Shown here: piece by piece, positions 1-15,200 of the stretch
Numbering within the stretch: the first letter of the stretch is position 1
How the letters are laid out: every line of letters starts with the position of its first letter
Notes under the pieces: model-generated
Told to the model about the DNA's origin: nothing
What the model saw: only the letters and a program-made list of their open reading frames with translations
Database searches by the model: none
Position numbers and translations under genes: made by a program
Assembly (NCBI RefSeq): GCF_041260155.1
Contig: NW_027248372.1
Coordinates: 322,501-386,500, forward strand
From: Ptychodera flava
Taxonomy: Eukaryota; Hemichordata; Enteropneusta; Ptychoderidae
Length of the DNA stretch: 64,000 nt
Direction: 5' to 3'

Positions 1-3000
1 TAATATTAACATTTTTTTTAAATGGCGGGAAATCAAAATAACGGTTAAAATTTAAATTTTGCTTGTCCAATTTTTCAGTTGTAGAAGACTATATCCTTTA
101 AATTTGTATAATAGAAAGCCTTTTTCAGGTCAACAATTTTAAGAGTTACAGCTACAGGGGCTTTAACAACATACGCTCAATACGATTCAAAAAACGTTAA
201 CGTTCTCAATTTCTCAACAGGGTCATAAATATATCACTCCAATATTATACAACAATTAATCATAGTTTACTTTCAACCGAAAAGCTTAAATCTACAATAA
301 ATGAAAAATGTTCAAAATGTATCACTACTATCGTCATAGAACAATTGAGTATTTTATTTTTGATCTTTGCTGTTTTGTTCTCCAAATGTATCATGACCAC
401 GTATCTAAGACATGCAAGTTTTCATTTCTAACTTGTGAATTTAATCCAGGTCTTCATTGGTCATACCGGTGATAAGAATGTAAAATATTGGCCCTACCAG
501 TACCCTTGTTTACATACTCGGATAAAGTAGGTGTTTAGCTTTACTTTACAAGTTGTGAGCAAGCCTTTTCGTTTAAAAACTGAATGCACTAATTGCACGA
601 AACCTTCATATTATCGCTCTGTCGTGTCAGTCATATTAAGGAAACTCCCCAAGCTTTACTTTGACACAGAAACTCACATGGATACTGATAAGTCCGCACT
701 ATCTCTGTAAACATTCAGTTATCAGCTCATGATCTTTCAATTAATCATCGATTTGAGTGTTATTTGAAAAACATAATTACCATAATTTTGTGATTATTGC
801 GATTATCTATGGGGATAATGATGTCACCACTTAAATTAAACATTTCAATATGACATTGTAACTGTTGGACTTGGCCTACGTTTTACTTTTGGAAATAAAA
901 GCACTGTGACCGCTTCGGTGGTAAAGAAAATCAAACAAATATCTACGATTGGCATCACTGTGTGAATGTGTCAGCTTCCCTTGGGTCTTAGCACTAAAGC
1001 TGACGACCTTAGCAGACAGTTTGCCTAGTAAACAGCCCCTTAAGAGAGAGCCACCTTGTCAAAATGCCACATCGCTACATCACTTTTCTAGGTCGGTGAA
1101 GAAACATTTTATATTACATGCTTCAAATTTGCCGCCATTCAATGCAATCATCCGGGGATTTGTCTGTCCTTTGACCGAACTTTGTCACAGCCCCGTTGCC
1201 CGTGGTTAGTCAATTCAAATTAAACTAGTAGCGGAAACTACTTTTCTTCTGCCATTGCCTAGAGAAAATCTCTTATTCAAATGTCTCGTGTGTTGTTCTA
1301 ATGCGCGTCTATCACATCCCCTGGCGTCCTGTTCAGTGGATTTAGCAATGTCTTTCAGGTGAGATTGAATAATTCGTCTCTTTTTACAATGTCATTACAG
1401 GGCTCGTTTTTACATTTGGGCCTGTTTATACGAAACTGGCCCAAATCGCTTGGCTTTACTTGACAGTTGTTATTGGCCACCGCGTCACCAAACAATCTAC
1501 GCAACAACCTGCTAGGGTACATAGTTTTTAATGTACTGTGTTTTGGTATTTTATGCCCACAGACTTTTGGAAAGTCTATGTTTAGTCCTATAATTTAATA
1601 GAGGTAATGGTTGAATCTACGATGACCGCAAACTGTACATGTACATATTATGGCTTATGAATGACCTGCCCTGATGTCCATATATTATAAAATTTGGCGC
1701 GAACTTCGTGCAGTATCAGCATCGGAATTCGAAACAATGGAATTTGGCGTCATGTCTTTCAGGTCTGTTCAGGTCTGTTCATGTCTTTTCAGGTCGGTTC
1801 GAACTGGTGACCCTAAACGTCATAAAGATGACTGATGAATGGTTCTAGTCCAGCAATAGTCATAGCATTTGGTGCGAACTTTGTGCAGTAATGGTCAGTT
1901 GCAAAGGTATACGAGGTCAGCAGGAAGAGTGGGCGTAACCACCTTCGACCCAAACGTACTACTCTGTTGGTAACAAGATGAGACACTATGAAAACGGCAC
2001 AAATTGTTGAGCGGAAACTTTGTCCATTTTTCCCGCTTCATTAAATCGTTTATCTTTCACGGCAACAATGTTTTAAGCCACACAAATAATGATTTTGACG
2101 ATTGGATAATTTGCTCGTCGAAAAATGTAAACCGACAACTGTAATTTATTGCAATAAAAGCAAACATAAGTCTTAAATATAAAACAGTTTGGATTATAAA
2201 ACTAACTCAATTGCCCAATGTTTGACATTCAAAACAGTCACTATCAAGGTAAGTTTCTTTAAAATCCCAATATCCAGGAAACAGTGCCCTGGAATCTTAA
2301 CTTGTACTTCAAGTTTCAAAATGAGGCCCGCACGAGCTGTACATGCTCTTGTTGCGTGCTTTCGCAAAGAATTGAATGACATTTAGAGTCTGAAAACCAA
2401 TTCCTGCTTACACATTCTAGATTAAATGGTTATTAGGACGGTCAACTATTTATCATGTACCCGGAATATCATTTTCAAAATAGTTTCAAAATGCAGCATA
2501 TTCATATCGTGTTGATTGAATAAATAACAAAACAGGTGAAATGTACTAGTACGACATAATACATTACCTTCGATATCATCCTTGCCAACATGCTACACTT
2601 TCGATACCATACGTGCATTAACAGTTGCATGCTTATAGTTCGGGTGGTCAGTATGTTACTCCACCTGGGTTTCGGACTCAAATGGCTTTGTAAAACCGGT
2701 GTACTCATATACATTTAGCCAGCAAGCGTACATGTTACAACAAGTAAAGAAGATCCGTTGCAATTCTCAAGCTATATATCTCATGACAGTTGCAAGTTTA
2801 GACTTGAAAATGATTTGGACTTCAGCCAATCTGACATAAGCTTTATGTTTGAGATTTTCTTTTTGATTTTACCTCACAATATGGTTACACAAAACGACTT
2901 TTCTTCCAAGAAACGTCTTACTTTTTATTCCCATTGCGTCATTTTAAAACTGTTTACTGACAGCAGTGGTTCATCTTGCCAAAGTTGTATGACAGTGAAG

Positions 3001-3892
3001 TGGGCTTAAGCAGGATGTACAATTTGCCAACACACACACATTGAAGATAAAAACCTAATTTATATAAAGCGTAATCAGTTGTGATATTATGGTATCTCAT
3101 CTTACAGTAATGATTAGATACTATTTGTTACAGAACGTAAAAATCTAACATGATCCTGTAATCGTTGTCTGCGTAACACCTGCTGTTGACCACATTTTAA
3201 AGCAGGGCTTTCATTTCTATAGTAATTTATCTGCATTCAAAAGTAATCTAAATTAAATCCTCTGTCAAGAACATTTTCCATGCAATTGACATTACTTTAT
3301 GTTTATTCACTCATAGAACTTTTCTATCAAATGTCTGTGTTTAGTTGCATTCTATTAAATGCTTCACGAATACTAGAAGCATGCTTTGCAGTATGTCCGA
3401 TTATTGCAGAGAAACTGCCAATTGGTCAATTATTTGTTCTTATTTGACAAAATAATATTGCCAGTCGAATCATAGACCTTCAGGAAACAGTATTTCCTAA
3501 CACTGAACAAAATAGCTAGGGCCGTGTCTCTGTGTCGTTTCGCCTGTTGCCACCGATAAACAGTTTTATTTGGCTTCGCCTGAAGTAGCATTACTTTTTC
3601 ATCACGTGTTATGTATCGTGTCGGGCATGTTTAGAATTCATAATGGTTTTACGCCATTGTACAGGTCAGTTGTTATCACAGTCTCTCACGCATGGTGGCA
3701 TTGTTGGGTCGTGCAAATGATGTAGCAATAATCGAGGATGGCTCCAGACAAAGAATATCCATTTAATATTTTACGATTATGGACACACTTTCAGGTTCAA
3801 ATGCATTGTAGTGAACCATTCTCAGTGGACAAATGAAAATAGCAGGACTTATCCGCAAAAATCATGTCTAGCGATGCAGTTGCACAGGTTAA
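1..3892. other. intergenic, no gene recognised
   Basis: AT-rich sequence with only short chance reading frames on both strands. None has a recognisable domain, codon-like composition or paired splice sites. A small run of direct repeats built on the pentamer-rich unit TCAGGTCTGT lies near 1755-1800. Nothing else here is structured enough to name. Confidence 0.6.
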
Positions 3893-4484
3893 GGGAAGTT
3901 CACCAAGGATGATTTTACACATGTCCTAGCTTTGTGGTCATTAACCCCGAAAAAGCTATTTTCACCATTTTATAACTTGCGAAATTTTTTATAAAAACCG
4001 ATAGAAATAGTACAGGAAGTTGCCCATGTAATTTGAATCATGGGGAAAAAGCTAGCTCCAAGTTTGCAATTGGAGCTTGCATCATGTGATATGGAAGGGA
4101 CCATACCCCGCATTGTCCATCACAGTGACACAGTAGTAAACAGCAACACAAAATCTGTCAGTGGACAGTTTATTATAAGTGATTCATCGTTTATCCAAGG
4201 AGACTCAGTATAAACAAAAAATTATGTAAATACGCACAGCCTGGTTTCACCATGGGTGAGTGGACATTGCCATACCCATGGGAAGATGGTCCCTTCCATA
4301 TCACATGATGCAAGCGCCAACCTTGGAGCTTTTTCCCATGATTCAAATTACATGGGCAACTTTCTGTACTATTTTTATCGGTTTTTGTAAAAAATTGCGT
4401 GAGTTATAAATGCGAAAATAGCTTTCTGGGGTAAGTGACCACAAAGCTAGCATTTATGTGAAAATCATCCTTGGTGAACTTCCC
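3893..4484. mobile_element. 592-bp foldback element (MITE-like)
   Basis: The two ends are long inverted repeats: about 210 bases from 3893 (starting GGGAAGTTCACCAAGGATGA) reappear in reverse complement up to 4484, with a few mismatches. The arms are separated by about 170 bases that include a second small palindrome around CCATGGG. The left end abuts TTAA; the right end is not followed by TTAA, so a TTAA target duplication is only half supported. No coding potential. This is a non-autonomous foldback or MITE; the transposase family is inferred only weakly (piggyBac or Kolobok if TTAA is real). Confidence 0.8.
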
Positions 4485-7400
4485 TGCTTGTGTTAACGAC
4501 TGCGGTAGGTAACCTACAGACTTATCCTCGATGTCTCCTCTCGATTTGGGGCACTGACGATTTGTTAAACATTTTAGCGTTGAAGTTTACGAGACATATC
4601 GAAGTCACAAATTGAAAACGACTGGGACTTAACGTTTTGAATGGTCACTAAGATTTTCCTCATCAATCACTGTCCGAAAGGAGAATATTGTCACATATTA
4701 ACAGAAAGATACGCCCAAATTTTACATAATCGTTGGGATTTTATTGATCAGATGCCAGCGTTACAGCTACATTTGTTGCCATTATTGCCCTATAAGTTGT
4801 TGATACACCTATTTGGTTTTGTCTTCTGTTTTCTTATTAGCCACGGTGACGTCTTCTTTCACTATTGGAGGAAGTACGTTGGGAACTGTAATCATAGCAA
4901 AATAGGTGAAAATAAACTTATGTTACAATACTTGAATACATGCATTAGATATATTAACATGAAAGGTCAGACAATAGAAAAAATATCAATACATGTAAAT
5001 CGTAAATTATGACATTTGGAATTGGGATTCCCACATTCTAAACTTTTGTCTTCGCCGGGTAAATGGGAGTCTGATGTCTTACAATGTAGGCCCTACAACA
5101 AAAGAATAAGATTTCGATTTAACTGACATACTTCATGATCACTCTGCAAAATGAGATTAGTCAGTGTTCTCATTCCTCTGAGACCAGGGACTCATGCGAA
5201 TCTACTAGCTCCCGCTGTTAGTTTGTACCTAGTCAAGTCTCATTACATGTATATCAAAGATAACCCGGATGTAATACAGGAATGCCTAAAAGGTGGAGAT
5301 TTATTCCCAAACATTATTGTAGACGACAAATAATTTACACTGCCGGAATGTGATTCAGTGTCTACGCCCAGAATGAAAGTGACTTTGCAGGCTGGCTACA
5401 TTGTTGGTCATTTACGTATACCTATTCCTGTGACCGGTCCATCTCGGCGGCTACAGCCAAATCTTGTTGTTGGGTGTTGATAGTTCTTCATAAATGGGTA
5501 CAATGTGTTGGGGGTCACCATAGCTGACCCTGGATGTTGTATTCAACGTGTACTTTATTTCCGGTGGTTTTCCTTCGTACAGATTAGTGGAGTACATTAT
5601 AAATTAATATGTTCAAAACGATAGTGATTCGGTCGACTGTTCATATGATGATATAAAGTTACGATATCGAACAAATTTCAACTAATTTTCACTTTTTTTT
5701 CCAATCATAGGCACTGTACCGATTCTGTAAATAACTCTCTTGAGTTCCGATGAAACAGCAAAATTGTTTTAAATTTGGATAAATAAAATATTTTTGAGCG
5801 CTCATCTATAGAAATAATAAAAAAGCAAACGGGGGATTAATCATTCAGCCGATAGTGTGTTCATCAAAAGGTATTTGCTCTAAACTACAAATGTGTAAGG
5901 CCGTTATTATTTTAACTCCGTAGGAATGTAAACTTTTGTATGTCATGGACCGCCCGGTGCATGTTTGCTTATTCCATCATTTAACAGACGAGAATTACAT
6001 TTACAGGATGAGGTATACCCATAACCCACTTCCCAATTTAGCAATGAGGCGTAAAGTGCCTTGCTGGGGGGGGCGGAGGGGTGCAAAGCACCATGCTAGA
6101 GTCCTGAACTCACATTTTCATACAGAAAGCAAACGATTGCCATTGTGGCAACGATTAAACATAATGACCCCCCCCCCCCCAAGCGGCTGTCATAACAACT
6201 TACCGTCGCATTTTCTGTGAAGTTCTAAGTCAGGAACCTTACAAGTCCAATTTGGGTGTCCTGTAGTGAAAAAAGTGGCGTATATTATATTGTCTCATCC
6301 CATATATTGAAATTGGCGAAAGACATGTCAAACATTCTTCAACTATAGGCATTTAATGCAAACTCTTCAAGTTCATGCCGTAAATTTGCAAAAGTATATC
6401 TCAAAATTTCATTGGCCTTCGTATGACTTGCATGAGTTGCAAAAGGAGGGCTGATGCTTTTCGATAAACTGGGCCTATGGAAAATACTGACCCTCCCCCT
6501 GATTCTTGTACAAAAATGCTAATCCCCCCTTCCCTTCTCCTTGATAAAAATTTTACCGACTTTTGAGCAGCTTTGTTCGATGTCACCCGCAGGCGGCTGT
6601 ATATGTATAATAAACCTTCAAAAGTGAACAGACCTATGGGGGACCAGAAAAATCATCACAATTCCAATAGAAATTCAAATTTCCGAATTATTTGCTTATC
6701 AACACACTCTGCACATTTGTTTGTAGTCAGTAAACATTTTGTCGCACATGCATACAGTCACTTCAGCAGTGGAAGAGTCAACCATAACTTTGTTGACTTT
6801 GTAGTAAAGGAAAGAGAAAGAACTTATTCATAAGAACAGAAACACTAAAAACGTATCTAAAAATGCAGTTTCTGCCAATAAAACCAACTACGTAAATAGA
6901 ACATTGTTCTATCGAAAGTCCATTGATAACAGTGTATAACTAATATATGGAAAGTTAAATAGTTATCAGTCTTTCAGTTTCAAAGAGGTATTAAATTGAT
7001 ATTTATATTTTGGAAAGTCATGTGAATGTTATATATACTTTTGAATAGTTTCAACAGGGGGCACATTTTATATGCTTTCCTGAGCGTGTGTGTATTTCAT
7101 AATGTCAACAGAGTCCTCGCTTTTGCGCATTCTCATTTCACTGTTGTAATAAAATATCAGGCGACCATTTATATTCTTGCACAAAAAATGGTTACCCTTC
7201 CTCTGATTTATGCACGGAATATTAATGAAATGGCCCTCATTTTGAAACAGTTACATGAAAAATGGCGACCCTCCTCGAATCGAACCAACGTTGTTTCCCC
7301 TCCCTGAATTTGTTTCTGTCCTCTTGAGAAGAAAGGGTACATGTCAATGGGAACAGCTTTAGGACCTATTTACAACCATTTGATAAGGCATAAATAACAT

Positions 7401-9288
7401 GCAGTGGTAGCCTGTAGCCCAGGAGTACACGGGTGTAGAGTTAAAAGTCAGCGAACTTTCAACCATTCTCTTTCAGAATCTAGAATAAAAATCGAGAGTC
7501 ACTGTGCAAATTTTTGTACAAGAAATCAAATCAGCCAATAGTTTTTGATATTTGAAATTCAAAATTTCCGCCGTCCCACTGTGTTCATTTTTTAGGGCAA
7601 ATAACTTCCTGATTGTCAAACAATAAGCCTGTGAAAACTTTATTTACTTCTGAATCATAAGCTTCAAAAGAGTCCGAATATCTCCTGAGGTGCATTCTTC
7701 CTTATAAGTTTGAGATAACGACGTCCGCGCACGATAGAAAAGAAAGTGCACAGATTGCTGGGCGGAGGGACAAGAAACAAGTCATTGTGACAAAAACAGG
7801 CATAGGTATACTTACAAAGACTGACATTGTAATTTTGTGCTTATTAATGGCGTTTAAACCAGGATGAATTTGTACGGCCTATAGCAGGAGAGATGTGCTG
7901 AGTTTTATGCATAAGCTTACTTACTGATATGTTTCAGCATCGTGGAAATCTACTGAGAATGAGATTGAGTCAGGAGTCCATATTCCATATGTCTGTATTT
8001 AAGAGACAGTAACAAGGTTAATATTTTGCATGCTATACTGAATTATATTCTGAGTAACACACCCCCCCCCCCTCCAATCGCCGTGCGATAGAGAAGACAA
8101 ATCCATCTCAAGCACCCAGAGAAGGAAGCCTGTGTTATGTTGCACCTAAAATCATACCACAAACAGGATCACTCACTAACACGAGCACAATGTACCGCGT
8201 CACTTGCCCCTGGAAATACGGTGATGTGCCGTAGCAAACATTGAAAATGTCTGGCCATGAATATTTTCAAAATACGACTTATTGCTATAATGGGATTTTC
8301 TTGATAATATGGGGAAATTTTTTCTGTTATTCTACCGCATGTCACAGTGAAGGTGTTCATGAAGTATGGGACATTCTCCTTCTAACTTGTCCATATTAAA
8401 GGTGTTTTTTGGTGAAAAGTGACCAATATTTAGGATTTTTACGGGGGTCACATACCCGTATACCTTTCCTGGGAGTATCCGGGGCTGTTTGTCCAACAAA
8501 TGTAGACAAACAACCAATACGATGTTCCAAAAAAATATATGACGAGAAAATAAAAAACCTGGTTATCCTTGTTGTATGGACTCTGATATTTCAGACCAAA
8601 CGGAATGGGGGTTTTGTCGTCTCGTCGGAGAGTTAAGTCGCGGAAAATATCGTGGAGGGGTTTTCTCCAAGGCAAAGTCTGTAAGCGTGGTTGTCCTCGG
8701 ATGCTTATTTAAGCGTGTGTAAACGTTTTGCCATCCACTTTAAATTTACCAAAACGGGTTTTGCAATGAAAGCACACGTCAAGGATGTCCAAAGTACTTG
8801 ACCGCGCTATTGTACGATAGCTATGTAGATTGGATGTTCCCTCACGATTCTGTCGTCATCAATCGCAAAAGTTCTTTTTGGCCTGTAAGCCAGTTTTCGA
8901 TTGGTGAATGCAATCGCCTATAGTTAAGCGGAAGATGTGAGGAGCATACGACTATCTATCCTTGGAATTCTCCGACCTTGCAGTCGTAAAAAAAAAAATT
9001 ATTGGGAACCGAGGGGGTGGGGGTCGGGGTGGGGTAATGAAGATTTATTCACAAACAAATAATAATATTTCACATCGCTGAGGGCGTGTGTCATTTAAAC
9101 TTGAACGTGTAATCTGAAGTGTTAGATTTAAGAATATCAAAGGCCGTCATATCTGCCGCAATTTCGATTGAATAAGTACCGAGTATCAACAATAATTTTT
9201 ATTACACCCATAAAAGGTAGAAATGTATCCGTTTTAAAATTACACTACCGAATACACAAACTCTGAATTCTCGAAGTAAATATTCAAA
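4485..9288. other. intergenic upstream of CATSPERB
   Basis: No gene recognised. The longest open frame (about 120 codons near 4641-5012) has no domain and no splice context. The stretch holds C/G homopolymer tracts near 6066, 6170 and 8061, one copy of dispersed repeat family R1 (7430-7720), and the CATSPERB upstream region. I see no clear TATA box. Confidence 0.5.
7430..7720 (+). repeat. dispersed repeat family R1, copy 1
   Basis: Shares an ordered series of motifs (a GAATAAAAAT-like block, then GATATTTGAAATTCAAAAT, then a block ending near CTGAGGTGCATTC) with copies near 26180 and 55915, and in reverse orientation near 15600 and 61355. It looks like an old interspersed repeat of unknown class. 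Boundaries are approximate. Confidence 0.55.
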
Positions 9289-12200
9289 ATGGCGCCGTGT
9301 TTGAAACTATTGCAGACGTTCGACCTGAGGACCTTATCTGTTATGCTGTATATTTTCTCTGCGTTCGTGGTGAATAGCTATAGTTTTGGTGAGTCTAAGT
9401 AACGATTTTAGACCCAACTCAGTGGTGACACAGGCCATTACTATAGTTACATTAATCATCATGCAATGCAACTTCAAACGCGGCGACAGGTCTCAATGGC
9501 GAACTGTACTGTGCGCGCGTCGCCTGTCGCACATGCATCGCCATTATTGGCACCGCCGTAATTGACAGCGCTCAGTGTACTACTACGCCAAAAGCGCTGT
9601 TAACTATGGCGGTGCCTTGACTTGTCGCGCGGGAGCAGGTCACTTCAACCTTTTCCCCTTTTTGACCTCTGACAGTACTATTCACATACACTCAAAGCCT
9701 GTCGCTGGTCGTGGTCACTTCGGCCTCGGTACTCAAACCAATCACTTCGACCTCGTCACACTTCATGCTATCTTGCGACTCTGGAAGAATTGATGGTGTT
9801 TCTTAGAGAAAATCTGCTTGCTTCAAAACAATAATTTAGCTTTTACAGTTGATAGGCAAAATGCCAGCAGCACGGTCCAGCCTAGGGCAATGCATGTATG
9901 TAGGGCCTGTGTGTCTACAATTAGCTGTGTACACAATGCATCTGACATGATCTCTCTCATACTAAAGGCTTAGCTATGAAGATATTGGGCACATGGTGGT
10001 TCTCAGCGTTACTGAACTTCCACCACAGTCCCCTGTGATCTATTCCGCTCTTGGACAATGCGCCCCACAGACGTGTGTACATATGCTTGGAGAAAACCAA
10101 GCAACTTTAAGTACAAACCACAAATATTCTCAAGCATATGTACACACGTGTATGGGGACTTTGCTTCCAATAAAGCCCTTCGAGGTGCTATGCGCATCGA
10201 ACAAGCCTGACGACTTGCTTACAGGATAATAATACAAGTTTGTCTCGTAGTACCGAATGAAAGGTATGAGGGGGTCGAGATGACCAGGCTGACAAGGGCC
10301 GCGACGGTCAGGGGTCGAGGTGACAAGAACTGGAAGCCCTGTCGCCGCGTGCTGCTTGTTTCGTTCACTAGTACAAAGTACCAGGTTGAAGGTTGAAGGT
10401 TCTGTAACATTGGAAACATAGAAGACACTGTCACCATTATACAGTCAACCATGACGGTATGATTAGTACTAGCTGTACTACAGAGGTCAATAACGAGTCC
10501 GAAATCAACAAGTGTTGCTGATATCTGTCACGTCATATATGGGTGAAACAGTGTTTTACATGGTAGCCGCAGCCAATTGAGGTTAGCTTGAAGGTAGTAG
10601 TTGGCACGGAAGGCCTAGGCCCCAGTGACCCATGCACAGGGACCTATCACTGCTGTTTATCTAACCACAAGCTACTGTAATGATAACTTAGGTATGGTAC
10701 TATTTTACATATACGCTCCAGACAGCAGGTGAACAAATAATGGCCTGTATCAAGATAAATGGAAACAAACATTTGATACGCACGTTCAAGCAGGTTTCGA
10801 AATTCCTTGGGAGACTTCAGTTAGTACTCTGTTCCTATCCCTCACCATAACCGACTTGTCAGATTACTGGTGTGAAACGACTTTTATGTCCATCAATTGT
10901 TAATCTTGCCCAAGTGATTACAAGTTCTGATATGTAAAACATCATCATAAAAATAGTCAGGTTGAGCAGTATATATAGACTAGCCCACTAGTCGCTTTGT
11001 GTGTTGTTTTCTTGTTTTTGACAGTTAAAAAGGATTGTCAACTTATTCAGTTGTTCCCTCTCTCCTATTGCTGTTTTTATCTACGTTGTGGATGTGGTAT
11101 TGGTCAGGTCACGTGATCGAGGGGTTTTACCTTCGTGTAGGTTTGTGCTTGCCAAGGGTCCATGCATAGCGATCACACTGCCATTACACCATCATACAAT
11201 GTACCACACAACGGAAAATTAATCAAGACAAATGTTGCCGAAATGAATGCATTACAACATAATTAGCCCACAGACTTGGGGCAAGTCTAAGCAGTATACA
11301 TAATCAGGATGTCCATTTTATGATGGCCATTAAACATATAGACTGACCATAATTCACCTATTCTGGCCACATGAGGTCATTAAAACTGTTCTCATGCAAG
11401 AGTTGGAGAGGTAAAAGTTTCAGTAAACCTAGTCCCCTGCCTTCTGCCTTTTCAGACAGTCATTTGAACACTGTAGGTTTTCTCTTCATCTTTTGCTCGG
11501 TCATTGACACAGGATGAATTGAATGACAAAAACCGACTTGTTTGGGTGAGTTATTTGACAGAAAAAAATTTCATCCTTGAATGGGAGATTTTGCTGTACG
11601 CTCTTTGCTGGCTGGATATCAATAACAACTTCCCATTTGTTTGAACAAGTAGAACTTCATAATGCACTATGTCTGCCATATCTTTCATGTCCACTAAAAT
11701 AGCATAAAATCTTGACTGAATATTAGATATTCATATGTTTAAGGATGTACAATCGGTAAAATTAAAAAGTAATGTCATTTCTCTAAATTGTAGATTTTGT
11801 GATTCTCCTTTGTAAGTATTATCAAAATGTGTGATAAAATATAGGGGTCACCGCGCTCGTTTTTGAGATACATGACCATGATGACCATGGATTTTGCCAT
11901 AAGAAAAAATGCTGAGTCAGCATTTTTTCACCAATGCATTTTCTATGGACGAAATAATTCAATGCTGTTTATCTCAAAAGTTAGCGCGGTGACCATATCA
12001 TTTTATTTGATCACTATTATCTATTTCTCTAGACTGACTTTGTGCAAATTTTCATGAAAATGACAATAGTAGGAATTGATTTTTCCAGCAAATTTCAATG
12101 TAATCCTATGGAAGTGACAAATTCCACGCGCGCATACCGCTCGTACATCCTTAATTCAAATGCAACAAAATGCTAAAACTAAAAGCATAATCCACATCAC

Positions 12201-15200
12201 AGAGGATGTTTTTGCACTGAGGGATGTTAAATCTCAAGAAAATAATTACTATATTTTATCCACTTTGAATAGTTAATGTTTTTACTCTTGTCATTATTTC
12301 CAAATTCTAATGGAGTTCTGTCTCTGTTACTTGTAGAAAATTACAAGTTGAGAGTTGGTTCTTCAAGAGGAGATGATGGAAAATTAGACAACAAACTTGT
12401 ATTGCACGAAGATCACTTGGTAAGATTTGGGCGGGGCTGAGTATTATGTATGTCCATTTGACTACAGGTCCAAATATTGAGGACCACATCCCAGCAAAAA
12501 TCTGGCCAAGTTACATATTCATAATGACTTCCAGTTTTGAAATGGTGTTTTTTTTATTGACAGTTTCATCCACTGTTTTGGCCTGCATTGCATTTCACAA
12601 TATCATTGCATTGCCCTACCCATGCTGACTTTGATTTGCATTCGTTTTAAGGTGAATTGGTTAATCTACCATGTGCATCTTGAACCAACTTTGTTTGATT
12701 TACAGTAAGGAGATCTCATAAGCCAGAGTCAGTCGAAAGTGCCAGATACAAGATTTTATTCATTGTTATATGAAAATACAGGATAAGCATAGCTTGTGTG
12801 TCATGCAGTAAACAATTCAAAGTAGTCATACGGTATGTCATCAAAAGTCACTTAGTATCAACTGCAAGTACACAAACCACAAATATTTCACAAATTTATC
12901 CACAGTTGTGTTCTGGTGACTTGGTAGACTTGACACATGACACTGTCCAGAGGTCACAGGTTTTGTACCAAGAGTTCAAATCTTTGGCCACACCCAGTTT
13001 TGACAATCAGCAATGACACATGGAGAGAAACCATCCATTTTATGGTGAGTAAACGTAGGAACGATGTTACCAGCTAAGGTGTAGGACAGTAGACATTTCA
13101 TTGACAGTTAACAATTGCAGTTAACCGAAGATACACTTGGATCCAGAGACTACACAAATTAAGAGTGATTTTGATAGCTGTTAATCTATTACCAATGTAT
13201 TGTGTTGTGAAATTTTCATTGAAAATACGGGTATTTGCCAGCATTTTTACAAAGGGCTTTTACCTTATAAACAATGCTACTACACAAATTCAGCAATAAT
13301 TATACAGCTTTTTCAGAGAATTTTGAGCAACATTAACTTGCACTTTAGTAATCCTACCTGGAGGGTATTTGATTCATTGTAATCCAGTACGCATACAGTA
13401 TGGTAAGGTGTACATAAATGTGTCATGGTTCCAGACTCTCCAGAATAGTGTCACTCAGAATCCATGTGCCCTCTGACAAACATGTCTTTCTGGAAACTTT
13501 ACGTCAATATGAGGAATGGAAAATTCTTTTCATCAGCCGTGTATCTTTACATGGAAACAAAATATTTGTGTCACAAGCAATTTGTTTGCATCCTGGCATT
13601 TAACATTGGCTTAGAGGGCACAGTACTCAGAATGAAAGCACACTTTCAGAGTGCCCCTTCAAAGTCTAACACAATGATGTGAAATGCTGGCTTCTGAGAC
13701 TTGTGCCCAAGAAATGATCTTTTTTCTTAATTGCCTGCTACCTGCTCATCGTTTCAGGGTCAAATATTGACTGCCAGCATCAAATTAAGATGTCTGTAAA
13801 ATGTTATGAGGAAAATGCCGCTGAAATGGAAAAGGGTTTACCCAGAAATTTACACCAGAGTGACTTGCAGAAACTCCAGTACATTACGGGAAAGCTCCAT
13901 TAACTTAGGAATACCTCTACTTCCCTACTTAGTTATCAGAGGATCAATTTCACAGACCTGCCTTTCCTACAATGGTAACTACAATGGCACCAGCTGGATA
14001 AATAAACATAACAATGGAACATTCACACTCTTAGGGGGATAAAAGTTTTTGTGTTTGTCACCCTAGTTGGTCAGGCAAGGACCCGGTTTTCAGGTACCAT
14101 GCAAGTTAATGCAGTCTTTCCCTAATGAGACATGGTATGCAGTACAGTATTTGATAACTGAAGGGAATTACAGACAAAGAAATGAAACTAAGTGAAATTT
14201 TATTTCAGGAAAATAATGTGAAGAAAGAATGGGTCCTGAGTATCAACAGAAATAAGATAAACCCATCATCAGGTGAGGGAATATAAGAATTCATTGTGTA
14301 TATGCCTCTCTATTATCTTTGATGAACATTCCAAATTGACCTAAATGGATAAACGTAAGAATATGATACCGGTAGTAATTAGCATAGAAATTAGCATATT
14401 TAAAGAAACATAAGCTGTAACTTGTGGCAAGTTTTTCAGTATCCTGCTTCTGTATACTACTGTGTCTGACCCTAATCCGTTTGCCATACTGAAATTTTGA
14501 AAATTTTTGAGTATTCTTTTTTGTCACACAGCTTGTATGTGTGTAGTGATCATTGTTTATTGTTTACACATGAATTCTAGTCGTGACTTGAATACAATTT
14601 TCAACGATAACAATGTAAATTATACTCATATAGGTTGTGTTGATATGTTAAATACTTGGCATTAAATTACAGTTTAGGGATTCAATGCAGAAAGTGTAGG
14701 GAAATCACAAAACAAAAGTTCTGAAAAAATAGCCAAGAGATATAGCTTATGGAGCTTTAAGCCACACAGAGTGCATTCATGCAAATTGCATTTTCATGAA
14801 TCACGTTTATTTTATATATATCACATGATGAAAAATGCAATTTGGTTGACTTGTAAAAAAAACTCATAATAAATTTTCATGTCTGTTAAGGTTTCCAAGG
14901 CCAATGGAATGTGTTAGTAGAACTTGTTGAAGGCACTGGGATTTTTCATGATACTACATCATTGCTGGACATTGCAAGAGGTGAGACCTATAGAGTTAGG
15001 TATGTAATTAAGGGATGTAATTCAAATGATATTATCCAAACATAGCATACGTTGCATTTTGTTTCCACTGCCCGGTGTATTAAAGATTTGGTATGTGGTA
15101 TTTAAACCGGTTAACTACGAAAGATGCATACCTATATTGTTTAGCAGTCATGGTATCTCAACTTATTGTACAGTTTAACAAACTGGTATTTCCACTCGAT

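Noticed and set aside
1785-1805. tRNA B-box-like GGTTCGAAC
   Set aside because: No A box, no cloverleaf and no tRNA arm pairing around it.
4641-5012. 123-codon open frame, plus strand
   Set aside because: No domain, no splice context, composition like the surrounding AT-rich DNA; expected by chance at this length and base content.
9575-9793. 72-codon frame in CATSPERB intron 1 with AGGTCA-like half-sites
   Set aside because: The frame has no domain, and the half-sites are irregularly spaced; not enough to call a regulatory element.
12960-12972. Alternative upstream acceptor for CATSPERB exon 3
   Set aside because: It would put exon 3 out of phase with exon 2; the acceptor ending at 12972 keeps phase and matches the family.
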